Part shown: positions 18,500-27,831 of the stretch, piece by piece
Numbering within the stretch: the stretch's first letter is position 1
How the letters are laid out: every line of letters begins with the position of its first letter
Assembly: GCA_964468435.1 (NCBI GenBank)
Contig: CAYXVE010000039.1
Span: forward strand, 1 to 49,388
DNA: 49,388 nucleotides
Source: JBCCTX01 sp964468435
GTDB taxonomy: Bacteria > Bacteroidota > Bacteroidia > J057
Direction: 5' to 3'
Notes under the pieces: model-generated
The model's database searches: none
Told to the model about the DNA's origin: nothing
The model's input: the letters and a program-made list of their open reading frames with translations, nothing else
Program-made: the position numbers and the translations under genes

Positions 18500-19708
18500 T
18501 TAACCCACAGTTATTTTTTCAGTTATATCTCCTGTTTCTTTGTTTTTCAGGATAACTTTGGTGCGACCATCTGGCAGTTTTTCTTCCTTGATCAGATGAT
18601 GATCTTGGTCGTAATCCACCAGGTATTTTCTGGATTCGGCAGCTTTATCTCCCCGCCATATTTCCAGTTCTACGGGTTCCCATTTTTTAGAATGAGCTGA
18701 CCGGTAACAAGCATCCATGATGGCATTGACGACATAACCATCGTAGAAGGTTTCCAGGGGTTCTTTTCCCTGATCCATTGCCTCAAACATATCTGTAAAC
18801 ATATGTACATATCCTAGCGCATGCGCTTCATCACCCACAGGAAATAGCCATCCGGTTTCATTTTCTGCTTTCTCGGCGACATAACCACCCTGACCTATGT
18901 TGGTAAACATTTCAAATCCAGTACGCAGGAAATGGTCCAGCCGGATCGTGCCTTCTACCCCTGCTACTTCATCGCGAAGGTCCATGCCACCGCGATAGTT
19001 CCAGCTCACCTCAAACTGGCTGATGGCTCCACTGGCATATTTTACTAATCCGATAGCATGATCTTCTGCGTCGATGGGTTTGACTTGTGTCGCTGCCCAG
19101 CACATAACTTCCAGGGGTTTTACCTGTTTTCCGATGAAATTACGACCAATTTCAATACAATGGCAACCCATATCAATGATCGCACCTCCACCTGACCTTT
19201 TTGCATTCCAGAACCAGTCGCTGTGAGGACCCGGATGAGCTTCTCTGGAGCGGGTCCAGAGTACATCGCCCAGGGCACCATTGCGGACTGCCTGAGCAGC
19301 TTTAAGGGTTTTAGGACAGTAAACAAGATCTTCCAGGTAACCTCCCAATACTCCTGCTTTTTCAACAGCTTCCAGCATCCTTTTGGCCTCACTGGCATTT
19401 CGCCCTAATGGTTTGGTACACAGAATATGTTTTCCCGCTTCGGCAGCCATGAGGGCTGCCTTCATGTGGAGGTCATTGGGGAGACCTATCACCACAGTGT
19501 CGGTATCAGGATCTTCGATCGCCTTTTTCATGTCAGTATATCCCTGGGGAATATTCCATTGACTGGTAAAGGCTTTGAGCCTTTCGGCTGAGCGGGAATA
19601 CACAGCATGCACCTGATCTATCCTGCGCTGGTTGTGCAGGGTCATGGTATAGAAATTACCGATAAAGCCGGTTCCCAGTAGGGTTATTCGATGCGATTGT
19701 TGGTTCAT
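18500..19708 (-). CDS. Gfo/Idh/MocA-family oxidoreductase
   Basis: A 402-residue two-domain dehydrogenase. The N-terminal Rossmann domain has LLGTGFIGNFYTMTL and the CTKPLGRNASEA segment that replaces the usual EKP motif. The C-terminal domain includes GGAIIDMGCHCIEIGR, the conserved GGxxxDxxxH-type motif. It probably oxidises or epimerises a sugar or cyclitol with NAD(P). It is the first gene of the leftward cluster and is divergent from the symporter gene. Confidence 0.9.
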   Translation of the reverse strand: MNQQSHRITLLGTGFIGNFYTMTLHNQRRIDQVHAVYSRSAERLKAFTSQWNIPQGYTDMKKAIEDPDTDTVVIGLPNDLHMKAALMAAEAGKHILCTKPLGRNASEAKRMLEAVEKAGVLGGYLEDLVYCPKTLKAAQAVRNGALGDVLWTRSREAHPGPHSDWFWNAKRSGGGAIIDMGCHCIEIGRNFIGKQVKPLEVMCWAATQVKPIDAEDHAIGLVKYASGAISQFEVSWNYRGGMDLRDEVAGVEGTIRLDHFLRTGFEMFTNIGQGGYVAEKAENETGWLFPVGDEAHALGYVHMFTDMFEAMDQGKEPLETFYDGYVVNAIMDACYRSAHSKKWEPVELEIWRGDKAAESRKYLVDYDQDHHLIKEEKLPDGRTKVILKNKETGDITEKITVG

Positions 19709-19971
19709 AGTAGTTGGTTTTTAACAACAAATGATAGCGCACAGACCATAATGATAGACCACGGGATCAAGACCACAGACCACAGCGTCTAGGTGGCTAA
19801 ATAGATATGATTCCATGGTGGAAGGGACGTTTTTTTCGGCTTTACGAAGTCTGTTCTTCGATGGAAGATATCTAAATTGTGAGATAATTAAAATGATGGT
19901 ATTAAAATTTCACTATTTTAGAGGCTGTTTCTGAATACTAACATACATCAACGCTAATTTAGTCGCCGTTT
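19709..19971. promoter_or_regulatory. Divergent intergenic region with AGACCA direct repeats
   Basis: This region lies between the divergent oxidoreductase and symporter genes and must hold both promoters. Around 19741-19790 the motif AGACCA(C/T) recurs at least four times at uneven spacing. It could bind a regulator or be simple sequence drift. No good promoter boxes were recognised. Confidence 0.35.
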
Positions 19972-21633
19972 ATGCAAGCATTTCACGATATATTAAAGGT
20001 TATCAATGGATATCTGGGAGGTCATCCATGGTTTGTATTTTTCCTTTTGGGGGTAGGGGTATTTTATACTATTTATCTGAGATTTCCTCAAATTAGGTAT
20101 TTCGGGCATGCGTGGAAAGTAGTCACCGGGAAATTTGATCGGAAGGGAGATGTGGGAGATACCTCGCATTTTCAGGCTTTGACTACGGCGTTATCTGGAA
20201 CGGTAGGTACGGGTAATATAGGGGGGGTAGCATTTGCCATTTTCCTGGGAGGTCCTGCTGCGCTATTCTGGATGCTGGTAACGGCTGTACTGGGGATGAC
20301 GACCAAATTTGTGGAAGTAACCTTATCCCATAAGTATCGTGAGCAGGCAGAAGATGGATCGATAGCTGGAGGACCGATGTACTATATGAAAAATAAGCTA
20401 CAGATGCGTTGGATGGCAGCTATTTTTGCAGGAGCGACAGTCCTCTCTTCATTTGGCACGGGTAACCTGCCACAGATCAATAATATTGCTGCCTCTGTTA
20501 AAGCTACCTTTGGGATCAATGAAATGATTACAGGAGCGATCCTGGCTGTATTGCTGGGATTGGTCATCGTTGGAGGTATCAAACGCATAGCCAGTGTAAC
20601 TTCGCGGCTGGTTCCCTCTATGGCGTTGCTATATTTTATTGGGGCGATCAGTGTGATTCTATACAACTTCGAAAATATTGGCCCTTCTATTGCGGCCATA
20701 TTTGGGGATATCTTTACCGGCTCTGCTGCTAAAGGTGGCTTTTTGGGCGCTACGATTGCCTTTGCATTTAACAGAGGAGTCAATCGTGGACTATTTTCCA
20801 ATGAGGCAGGTCAGGGATCTGCACCCATTGCCCACGCAGCAGCACGGGCGCATGAGCCTGTATCGGAGGGTATTGTGGCGATTCTGGAACCCTTCATTGA
20901 TACGATTATTATCTGTACCCTGACGGGATTAACGATCCTTTCATCAGGGGTATGGACGGAAAAGCATGAAAATGATTTTGCCTATGCAGAACTACAGATC
21001 CTGGCTGACATATACAGCGATCAGAATGAGAATCATAGGACTGCTGTGGGAGATCACATTATGAATCGTGAAACCTTGCCTGTATTTGATGGTGCATTGA
21101 CTGTGAATCAGGGACAGATAGAGGATGATGTTACGCTTATACATGCCAGATCTATCGCAGAGAATGTAGTCGTACTGCAGAACGAAGAGCCTTTTACCGG
21201 GCAGATACCTGTATCAAACGGCATTGTCGTAGATGAAGGGGTTACTTTCCGGGGTAAGTCGTTGGTACATAGCGCGCCACTGACCACAATAGCATTTAAC
21301 AAAGGCTTTTTTGGAGATTGGGGACAGTACATTGTCAGTATAGGGCTGTTGCTATTTGCTTTTTCGACAGCAATATCCTGGTCCTATTATGGTGACCGGG
21401 CCATGAATTATCTTTTTGGCTCCCAGTCGGTGATCTTTTACCGGATTATTTATGTAATAGGCTTTTTCCTGGCAGCATTTACAGATACGGCTATTATCTG
21501 GACGTTGTCGGAAATTGCCATTGTATTAATGACCGTTCCCAACCTGATAGGGATCTTGCTACTCAGTAAAGATATGAGAAAAACAGTGGCAGATTACTGG
21601 AGCGATTTTGAAACCGAATGGAAAAAAAAGTAA
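19972..21633 (+). CDS. AGCS-family sodium:alanine/glycine symporter
   Basis: A 553-residue membrane protein with the AGCS signatures FQALTTALSGTVGTGNIGG and FNRGVNRGLFSNEAGQGSAP. About 100 hydrophilic residues (roughly 330-435, from KHENDFAYAEL) interrupt the helices near the C-terminal third; such an insert is absent from most proteobacterial AGCS proteins and is probably a soluble domain. Transport of alanine, glycine or a related amino acid with Na+ is the family function. Confidence 0.92.
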   Translation: MQAFHDILKVINGYLGGHPWFVFFLLGVGVFYTIYLRFPQIRYFGHAWKVVTGKFDRKGDVGDTSHFQALTTALSGTVGTGNIGGVAFAIFLGGPAALFWMLVTAVLGMTTKFVEVTLSHKYREQAEDGSIAGGPMYYMKNKLQMRWMAAIFAGATVLSSFGTGNLPQINNIAASVKATFGINEMITGAILAVLLGLVIVGGIKRIASVTSRLVPSMALLYFIGAISVILYNFENIGPSIAAIFGDIFTGSAAKGGFLGATIAFAFNRGVNRGLFSNEAGQGSAPIAHAAARAHEPVSEGIVAILEPFIDTIIICTLTGLTILSSGVWTEKHENDFAYAELQILADIYSDQNENHRTAVGDHIMNRETLPVFDGALTVNQGQIEDDVTLIHARSIAENVVVLQNEEPFTGQIPVSNGIVVDEGVTFRGKSLVHSAPLTTIAFNKGFFGDWGQYIVSIGLLLFAFSTAISWSYYGDRAMNYLFGSQSVIFYRIIYVIGFFLAAFTDTAIIWTLSEIAIVLMTVPNLIGILLLSKDMRKTVADYWSDFETEWKKK

Positions 21634-21739
21634 CATATGGAGACAAGGGTGAGAAAAGTCACGGTATGTGCTGTGATTGATCAGTATTTGCAGCAGCCAG
21701 TTTATATTAGATTAATCAAAAATTAATAAAGGACCTTTT

Positions 21740-22141
21740 ATGAATGCAAAAATAGAGGATATTATGGTAGCCAATGTGGTTACAACCGTGAAGCATAAGT
21801 CTTTAGGTCATGTACGGGATATTATGCGTAATCATCATATACAATGCGTGCCTGTCGTAGGTCCAGAAGATGAGGTAGAGGGAATCGTAACGGCTACTGA
21901 CCTAATGAATGATGTCAAAGACAGCACTCCAGTCAGTCAGGTGATGAGCCAGAAAGTTCTGACCATACCGATGTACAAGGGGGTTCACATAGCTGCTAGA
22001 ATGATGCGGAATCATCATGTACACCATTTGGTAGTAACACATGAAAAAAAAATTGTGGGAGTTATCAGTTCTTTTGATCTGTTGCAATTAGTGGAAGATC
22101 ACAGATTTGTGTCCAAAAATGCTCCTTCGAGGTCGAAATAG
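21740..22141 (+). CDS. Tandem CBS-domain protein
   Basis: 133 residues made almost entirely of two CBS motifs: IMVANVVTTVKHKSLGHVRDIMRNHHIQ-type, then VMSQKVLTIP to GVISSFDLLQLVEDH. Stand-alone CBS pairs bind adenine nucleotides and regulate partners; the partner is not evident. It lies 106 bp after the symporter gene and could share its transcript. Confidence 0.9.
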   Translation: MNAKIEDIMVANVVTTVKHKSLGHVRDIMRNHHIQCVPVVGPEDEVEGIVTATDLMNDVKDSTPVSQVMSQKVLTIPMYKGVHIAARMMRNHHVHHLVVTHEKKIVGVISSFDLLQLVEDHRFVSKNAPSRSK

Positions 22142-22275
22142 ATCGTAGTTACATAGCTGGTAGCTCGTTTGTATGAATAATGGCTGTAGAGAATTTCAAT
22201 TTACAAACTACCAGCTACGATCTTTATTAACACATCAAAATCTCTCTTTCTGCTTTTATCCGGCAAAAAATATTG

Positions 22276-22283
22276 TAATTTTG
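22276..22283 (+). promoter_or_regulatory. Bacteroidota-type -7 promoter box
   Basis: TAATTTTG matches the TAnnTTTG -7 element of Bacteroidota sigma factors exactly, 50 bp before the aldo/keto reductase ATG. No convincing -33 TTTG element was seen. Confidence 0.4.
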
Positions 22284-22333
22284 CATAGAGGACAGGTGCA
22301 AATAAGACACAGGTAAAAATTACACATACTACT

Positions 22334-23320
22334 ATGAATATTCGTCCATTGGGAAAAACTGGTGCAATTACAACAGAGGTGGGACTAGGATGTTGGCAAT
22401 TTGGAGGAGACTGGGGAGAGATCAGCGAATCGCGCATTATGGATATCCTGGAAACAGCTATTATTGAGGGAATTCGTTTTTTTGATACAGCAGATATATA
22501 TGGAAATGGTAAAAGTGAAGAGTATATTAGCAAGTTTTTGTCAAACTACGATGGCGAAGATAAAGTTTATGTAGCTACCAAGATAGGGAGAGATGCAGGG
22601 CTATACCCGAACCAATATACAAAGGATGCGGTTAGGAAGCGCATCGAAGATTCACTGAAAAGATTGCAGACAGATCAGTTGGATTTGGTACAATTGCACT
22701 GCATACCGATAGAAGTTATGCAGCAGGGAGAAATTTTTGATTGGTTGAGAGATTTTCAGTCTGAGAGACTAATCAGGGATTTTGGAGCCAGTGTAGAGTC
22801 TATGGAGGAGGCACAGGTATGTATGGAGGTGGACAAACTGGCATCCCTACAGATTATTTTCAATATCTTTCGTCAGAAGCCCATTGATATCCTGTTTGAT
22901 GATGCCCAGAAGAAGGGGGTGGCTCTGATCGTGCGACTACCACTTGCCAGTGGTCTGCTTGCAGGTAAATTTACCCAAGATACCACATTTGAAGAACAAG
23001 ATCACCGCAACTATAACAAGGATGGCGAGAAATTCAATGTTGGAGAAACCTTTGCAGGCTTGCCTTTTGAATGTGGAGTAGAACTATCCGAGCAACTTCG
23101 TTTTTATCTTCCTGCTACCATGACTATGGCGCAGTTTGCCCTGAGATGGATTCTGGATCACGATGCTGTATCGGTCGTTATTCCAGGTGCTACTCGTCCC
23201 GGGCAGGTCAGAGCCAATGCCAAAGCCTCAGAACTTCCTTCCCTCTCCCCGAAACTACATCAGCGCCTACGTAAATTTTACAACAGAATGGTCAAAGAGC
23301 ACATTAGAGGCCCCTATTGA
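22334..23320 (+). CDS. Aldo/keto reductase
   Basis: A 328-residue TIM-barrel oxidoreductase with the catalytic set Asp (FFDTADIYGNGKSE), Tyr (DIYGNG), Lys (YVATKIG) and His (LVQLHC). It also has the C-terminal NADPH-binding VVIPGATRPGQVRAN. It belongs to the YdhF/general stress AKR branch; the physiological substrate is unknown. It stands alone, with decayed sequence downstream. Confidence 0.92.
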   Translation: MNIRPLGKTGAITTEVGLGCWQFGGDWGEISESRIMDILETAIIEGIRFFDTADIYGNGKSEEYISKFLSNYDGEDKVYVATKIGRDAGLYPNQYTKDAVRKRIEDSLKRLQTDQLDLVQLHCIPIEVMQQGEIFDWLRDFQSERLIRDFGASVESMEEAQVCMEVDKLASLQIIFNIFRQKPIDILFDDAQKKGVALIVRLPLASGLLAGKFTQDTTFEEQDHRNYNKDGEKFNVGETFAGLPFECGVELSEQLRFYLPATMTMAQFALRWILDHDAVSVVIPGATRPGQVRANAKASELPSLSPKLHQRLRKFYNRMVKEHIRGPY

Positions 23321-23370
23321 GGGAGTAAAATGAATTTCGCTTAATCGGGTATAAATGATAAATGTGTAAC

Positions 23371-23496
23371 CTAACATCCATCTTGAATATCTCGAACATC
23401 CATCCTATATTTTCCCACCCAGTAAAGAACCTCAACATCTATATTTTCATCAAGGAGAAATCGAAACGGGTTGAGTTTCATACACGATGATTCCAT
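23371..23496 (-). pseudogene. Possible remnant of a PIN-like DUF5615 protein
   Basis: A 41-codon frame contains FRFLLDENIDVEVLYWVG and MDVRDIQDG, which resembles the N-terminus of DUF5615 PIN-like proteins (FLLDENI...GHDVxxV). The rest of the domain is missing after a stop. The frame upstream is open to about 23577 but has no start codon. It is probably a decayed toxin-like gene; chance similarity is possible. Confidence 0.35.
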
Positions 23497-23658
23497 TGCG
23501 ATATAAACTTCATTTTTAGAAAATTTACTCGCATAAAGGATAGCTTTTTTACTAGCCTTGTTGTTAACAGTGGATGTTTATCTGCTATAGTCTCAATCGT
23601 ACCACCTGTACCGAGCTATTCCATGATCAGTTCGATACTTATTCTAGTATTTCTAATA

Positions 23659-23934
23659 ATGTGTTTACTATTTAGTATCTCTGGATTGGAAGATATCTTA
23701 TGGTTACTCGTTATGATCAACCAGGGCAATGCATATGGCACTGGTTTGGCAGAGGCTTATAAAATGCACACATGACGTAATATTATGATCCCTGCTGTAG
23801 ATACTGTACTTAAACGTCAGGGGAAAAGAGGCTATGCAGCCTTTGGGATGGTAGGCGCAACAACATAGCGCGGTGGGAGGATAAAGCGTTTGTACGAAGT
23901 AACGTCTGCAGGGTATCAGGTGTTAGGGGAGTAA
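23659..23934 (+). pseudogene. PadR-family regulator pseudogene
   Basis: One continuous frame reads GLEDILWLLVMINQGNAYG, then IPAVDTVLKRQGKRGYAAFG, then RGGRIKRLYEVTSAGYQVL. This is the order and spacing of a PadR winged-helix regulator (AYG, the recognition helix, and the GGRRKRxYxLTxxG wing). The frame is interrupted by TGA at 23773-23775, in the usual TG(R/K) position, and TAG at 23866-23868, where Glu of ERGG is expected. Both are single-base nonsense changes, so the gene is recently dead or the contig has errors. The start is uncertain; the ATG at 23659 is one option. No partner transporter is nearby. Confidence 0.65.
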
Positions 23935-23999
23935 GAGGAAGTCTACTTAGAGACCTCCTCTATTACTTTTATAGTGCAGGACTATGCTCTGCTCAAAGC

Positions 24000-24437
24000 C
24001 TATCCTTTTTGCATGGCTTTAGCCAGATCCACTTTAAACGCCTTTCTGAATTGTTCCTGATTATCATATTGAACATAGGGGACACCACGAGGAAGTTTGG
24101 GACCGGGCTTGGACGGATTTCCAATGGTGATCACGATGATAGGTCCGCCGGTACGATAATCACCTTGCCCATCGGGTCCAGCCTTGATATTGGAAGATTG
24201 CTTTTGTGCTCCGCTGCCAGAATTCTGAGCGTTTTTAATCGCATCGAGGACCGATTGATCGCCGGTTCCTTCAGCAAAGCCTTTTTGTGTAAACTGTTCT
24301 CCTTCTGTTTTAATTTCAGCTGTAGTGAAAGTAGAGCCATTTTCTCGCTCATGCTCACGTATTACAATGGTCTGATCCTGCCCAAAAGCAAACAAGTTCA
24401 GTAATAAGGTGAAAAGTACAACACTTAGTTTTTTCAT
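24000..24437 (-). CDS. Small secreted protein of unknown function
   Basis: 145 residues. The ATG at 24437 begins a clean signal peptide (MKKLSVVLFTLLLN, ending FAFGQ). The mature part is hydrophilic with Gly/Ser/Gln-rich low complexity (GSGAQKQSS), and has VVITIG-like strands and a C-terminal YDNQEQFRKAFKVDLAKAM helix. No family was recognised. It is probably periplasmic or released. Confidence 0.7.
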   Translation of the reverse strand: MKKLSVVLFTLLLNLFAFGQDQTIVIREHERENGSTFTTAEIKTEGEQFTQKGFAEGTGDQSVLDAIKNAQNSGSGAQKQSSNIKAGPDGQGDYRTGGPIIVITIGNPSKPGPKLPRGVPYVQYDNQEQFRKAFKVDLAKAMQKG

Positions 24438-24685
24438 GTGTAGATAAATTAAATAAATGAAGTTTAAGAATATAAACTTAGCCAACTAACATAAAAATAA
24501 TCATTTGGAAAGTTATTGATTATTCCCGGCAAGATTAAACCTTGTCAGAAGTACAACTCTTCCCCAATTTGTGGCTACTAACTCTTAGTTTATTTAGACA
24601 TTCAAAACGTAACTCGGTATCCTAAAATTTTTTAGTAGTTCCTTCGATATTGCTTTCCCACAACATAGAAAGATTTCAGGGAGTG

Positions 24686-25513
24686 AAAATGGAGGGTTCC
24701 ATTTGGGAGGTCAGGTTGCCGCGCTTCCTCAATCGTAGGCGCGACCGGATGAAACTGCTGTTATGGGACCATGGGAGCTATGTCATCTGGAAAAAAGCCC
24801 CCTCCCAACATTCCGGTCGCCTGCCTTTTCCGGCCCATTTACGCCGCGAAACGGTCGTGATTGAACCTCCGTTCGATACCACAGGGATGGTATGCATCGG
24901 CGAAGCAGTTACCGAGACGCTCGAACTGGTCGAAGCCCGCTTCTTCGTTTACCGCGAAGTGCGGCCCAAATACCGCGAGCAGACCGATGCAGGGGAGCAG
25001 ATTCATGTCGCCGCGCTACCGGATCGCCCCTTTCCCAAACTTGGAGCGGGCGTAAGCGTGTGGGTTCAGATTCTGCTGAGCAAGTATGTCGATCACGTGC
25101 TGCCCAAGTCGCTCATCGGCAAAGCCCTGGGCTACTATCTCAAGCGCAAAGATAAACTGAGCGCTTATACCCAGGATGGGCGATTGGAGATCGATAACAA
25201 TTATGTGGAAAATACGATCCGACCTCTGGCACTGGGCAGAAAGAACTATCTATTTGCCGGCTCGCATCAGGGGGCCAGATGGACTGCGATGATGTATGCT
25301 TTCCTCGGATCGTGTGAAAAGTGTCAGATTGAACCTCGCCAGTGGCTCACTGATGTCCTGTATCGCATTGCGCAGCACCCCGTTAATCGCCTTGAGGAGC
25401 TGCTCCCTCACCCGTGGCAGCCTCATCCGGAACTTGCCCCAGCGCAGAGCACTGTTGTTTGCAGCTCAGTGCTCACTCATCTGATGAGAATTCCACAGAT
25501 GCACCTAGACTAG
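24686..25513 (+). pseudogene. Internally deleted IS66-family relic (tnpB/tnpC chimera)
   Basis: The frame starts with a TnpB (Orf2) piece, FLNRRRDRMKLLLWDHG. It then runs without a stop into an N-terminal TnpC piece (RETVVIEPPFDTTG, TLELVEARFFVYREVRPKY), jumps over the catalytic core, and ends with the C-terminal TnpC block DGRLEIDNNYVENTIRPLA...GSHQGARWTAMMY. Intact TnpC is about 500 residues; here all parts together make about 280. Two deletions fused the genes in frame. The relic directly abuts the truncated rhs gene at 25559. Confidence 0.85.
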
Positions 25514-25558
25514 GATAAGACAAAGATCAGGAGCTTTCAAGCCCTAGCCTATACGTCC

Positions 25559-27322
25559 TTGCCCGGACGGATACAGTACAACCTCCGCGGCTGGATGACC
25601 CACATCAATCAGACCGATGGAGTAAACGTCGTAGGCAAGAGTGCCAATGACACCTTTGATGACCTGTTTGGCATGCAATTGCAGTACAACACCGGCAGTA
25701 CGCCACTCTACAACGGTAACATTAGTTCGCTGAGTTGGCAAACAAATCGAGGGAATGTTCAGGCAGATGCTTTGAGAAGCTATGATTTCACCTATGATCA
25801 GATGAATCGCCTGCTCAGTGCGACCTATTCAGGTACGGGAAGTGAAAATTTTCATGTGTCAGGTATCACCTATGACCTCAATGGGAATATCGAATCCCTA
25901 CTTCGCAACGGTAAAACTGGACCCGGAGCAAATGACTTTGGGGTGATGGATAACTTAAACTATACTTACGTAGGTAATCGTCTTCGATCTATACAGGAAA
26001 ATGCCATAGCTACGATTATTGATGAAGTGGATCAGTTTCATACGCTAAACAATAACGATACCCTTGGGTATGATGCAAGTGGAAACATCACCTACGATCC
26101 GAACAAAGGAATCACTTACACCTACAATCACTTCAACAAACCCATAGCAGCCGATTTTAGTGGGGGCAAGAAAATTTCCTGGATTTATTCGGCAGATGGC
26201 ACTAAATTAGTACAAGTATATTCCGGCGACAGTGCCGCCACGCACGACTATGTGGGTGGGTTCTTTTACAAAGATGATCAATTACTACACCTGGCGCATG
26301 AAGAAGGCCGTGCACTCAACTTGAGCGGCATTTTCCGCTATGAGTTTAACTTAACGGATCATTTAGGTAATGTCCGGGTCAGCTTTTCAGATATCAACTA
26401 TGATGGGGTCATTGATACGAATGAGGTATTGCAGACCGATCATTACTACCCTTTTGGCTTGCGACTCGGTGGGCTCTCCTATCAGTCTGGAACCGAAAAT
26501 CGCTACCGCTATAACGGCAAAGAGCTTCATCAGGAGTTCAATCTGGGGCTCTATGATTATGGGGCTAGAATGTATGATCCGACAATAGGACGGTGGAATG
26601 GAGTGGATGTTCAAGCCGATAGCTTTTTATCAATTAGTCCATTTGTATATGTTGCAAATAATCCGCTCAAATTTATCAATCCAAATGGTGAAGACATAGT
26701 TATTAGTCTTGCAGAGGGCGCCGGTAAGAATGGAGAAGATATTTATACAATTAATATCACTGGAAAAATTGTTGACGATACTCGAAAAGGTATCAGCTCC
26801 AAGCAGTTGGCTAGAATAGCTTCAAGAATAGAAAGTCAAATTGAAAGATCTTTCTCAGGTAGCAGCCAACGTGAAAATACGATTTTCCGAACAAATGCTA
26901 CTATTTCTGTTGAGAGCGAATCAAATCCTCTTGAGCAGACTGATCATGCGTTTAGGCTTGTCGATGAAGTACCAGGAGGTGAAAATCAAAATCCAAATGA
27001 GAGTAGAGTTGGACATGGACCCGCGGGACAAAATGTTGTCTATATAAAGGCTTCTAGTTCTCACGATAAAATTAGAACCGCAGCACATGAACTTGGACAT
27101 AGTGCATCTCTCGCTCACATAAAAGAAGAAGTAGAAATAACACGCGACAATCAGTTTATACAGTTAACTGTTAATGATCATCCTGGAAACTTGATGCATC
27201 AAAGTCGGGATAGGAATCGACAGGGTCAACCAGTGGCTGGGACAAAAATAGAGCCATTTCAAATAAGGAAGATGCTTCGATCTTACAGAAATGGGCAATT
27301 AAATAAAGGCCGTCAGAGATAA
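25559..27322 (+). CDS. 5'-truncated Rhs/YD-repeat protein with zinc-metallopeptidase tip
   Basis: The N-terminal ~375 codons are RHS/YD-repeat shell (YNLRGWMTHIN, YDQMNRLLSATYSG, YDASGNITYDPNKGI, FNLTDHLGNVRVSF). The pre-tip signature runs from HYYPFGLRLGGLS through ENRYRYNGKELHQEFNLGLY to ARMYDPTIGRWNGVD. The variable tip that follows contains HELGHSASLAH (His510, Glu511, His514, His520), a zincin HExxHxxxxxH site, and a downstream NLMH that could be the Met-turn. It is probably a toxic peptidase. The 5' end is lost at the IS66 relic; there is no proper start, the first in-frame ATG being 25595. The next gene is the likely immunity gene. Confidence 0.85.
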   Translation: MPGRIQYNLRGWMTHINQTDGVNVVGKSANDTFDDLFGMQLQYNTGSTPLYNGNISSLSWQTNRGNVQADALRSYDFTYDQMNRLLSATYSGTGSENFHVSGITYDLNGNIESLLRNGKTGPGANDFGVMDNLNYTYVGNRLRSIQENAIATIIDEVDQFHTLNNNDTLGYDASGNITYDPNKGITYTYNHFNKPIAADFSGGKKISWIYSADGTKLVQVYSGDSAATHDYVGGFFYKDDQLLHLAHEEGRALNLSGIFRYEFNLTDHLGNVRVSFSDINYDGVIDTNEVLQTDHYYPFGLRLGGLSYQSGTENRYRYNGKELHQEFNLGLYDYGARMYDPTIGRWNGVDVQADSFLSISPFVYVANNPLKFINPNGEDIVISLAEGAGKNGEDIYTINITGKIVDDTRKGISSKQLARIASRIESQIERSFSGSSQRENTIFRTNATISVESESNPLEQTDHAFRLVDEVPGGENQNPNESRVGHGPAGQNVVYIKASSSHDKIRTAAHELGHSASLAHIKEEVEITRDNQFIQLTVNDHPGNLMHQSRDRNRQGQPVAGTKIEPFQIRKMLRSYRNGQLNKGRQR

Positions 27323-27338
27323 TTCAAATATTGTAAAA

Positions 27339-27767
27339 ATGGTAAATATAATAGCTTCTAGCTTAATCGCTGTTCTTATTTGGCTTACAGATGGGAAGGA
27401 GAATTCTATTACAAAAGCAGAATATCAAATTACTCTAGCAGATGGGTTTGAACAAGATATTGTAAGTATTGTGTTAAATGCAGACACTGTTATCTCAAAT
27501 ATTGAGATAACAAGTGAATTCTCTACTGGACTTTCAGGAGTAAGATTGGAATATGATAATGAAGAATTAGTGTCTTTCATTAGAGGTAAAGAAATAAGAA
27601 CCTCATATACTTTCTCAAATATTTTGAGAATACAAATAATTATAAATAATCTGCCTTATGGTTTCACGGTGGATTTAAAGGATGGTAAATATATTGTAAT
27701 ATCTAAGCATAAATATTTTTTTAATGTATACTGTAATCAATACAAGAAAAAACCTTATTTCGAATGA
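27339..27767 (+). CDS. Putative membrane-anchored immunity protein for the metallopeptidase tip
   Basis: 142 residues of unknown family beginning 16 bp after the rhs stop. The N-terminus MVNIIASSLIAVLIWLTDG is a short hydrophobic anchor or signal; the rest is beta-rich and low in GC compared with the Rhs shell. Position right after a toxin tip, no recognised fold and sharply different composition are typical of Rhs immunity genes. Function is inferred from context only. Confidence 0.55.
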   Translation: MVNIIASSLIAVLIWLTDGKENSITKAEYQITLADGFEQDIVSIVLNADTVISNIEITSEFSTGLSGVRLEYDNEELVSFIRGKEIRTSYTFSNILRIQIIINNLPYGFTVDLKDGKYIVISKHKYFFNVYCNQYKKKPYFE

Positions 27768-27831
27768 ACGTATCTTTCGAATAAATTTCAAAATGAGGGA
27801 TAATATTTTAATCAATAGAAAAATATTTTTT

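Noticed and set aside
22141..22223. Imperfect inverted repeat (AGCTGGTAG/CTACCAGCT) between the CBS and aldo/keto reductase genes
   Set aside because: The loop is long and imperfect and no T-run follows; it may be a dispersed intergenic repeat but one weak copy does not support a call.
23623..23775. A 50-codon membrane-like ORF
   Set aside because: Its second half is the start of the padR pseudogene in the same frame, so the hydrophobic first half is probably an accidental extension.
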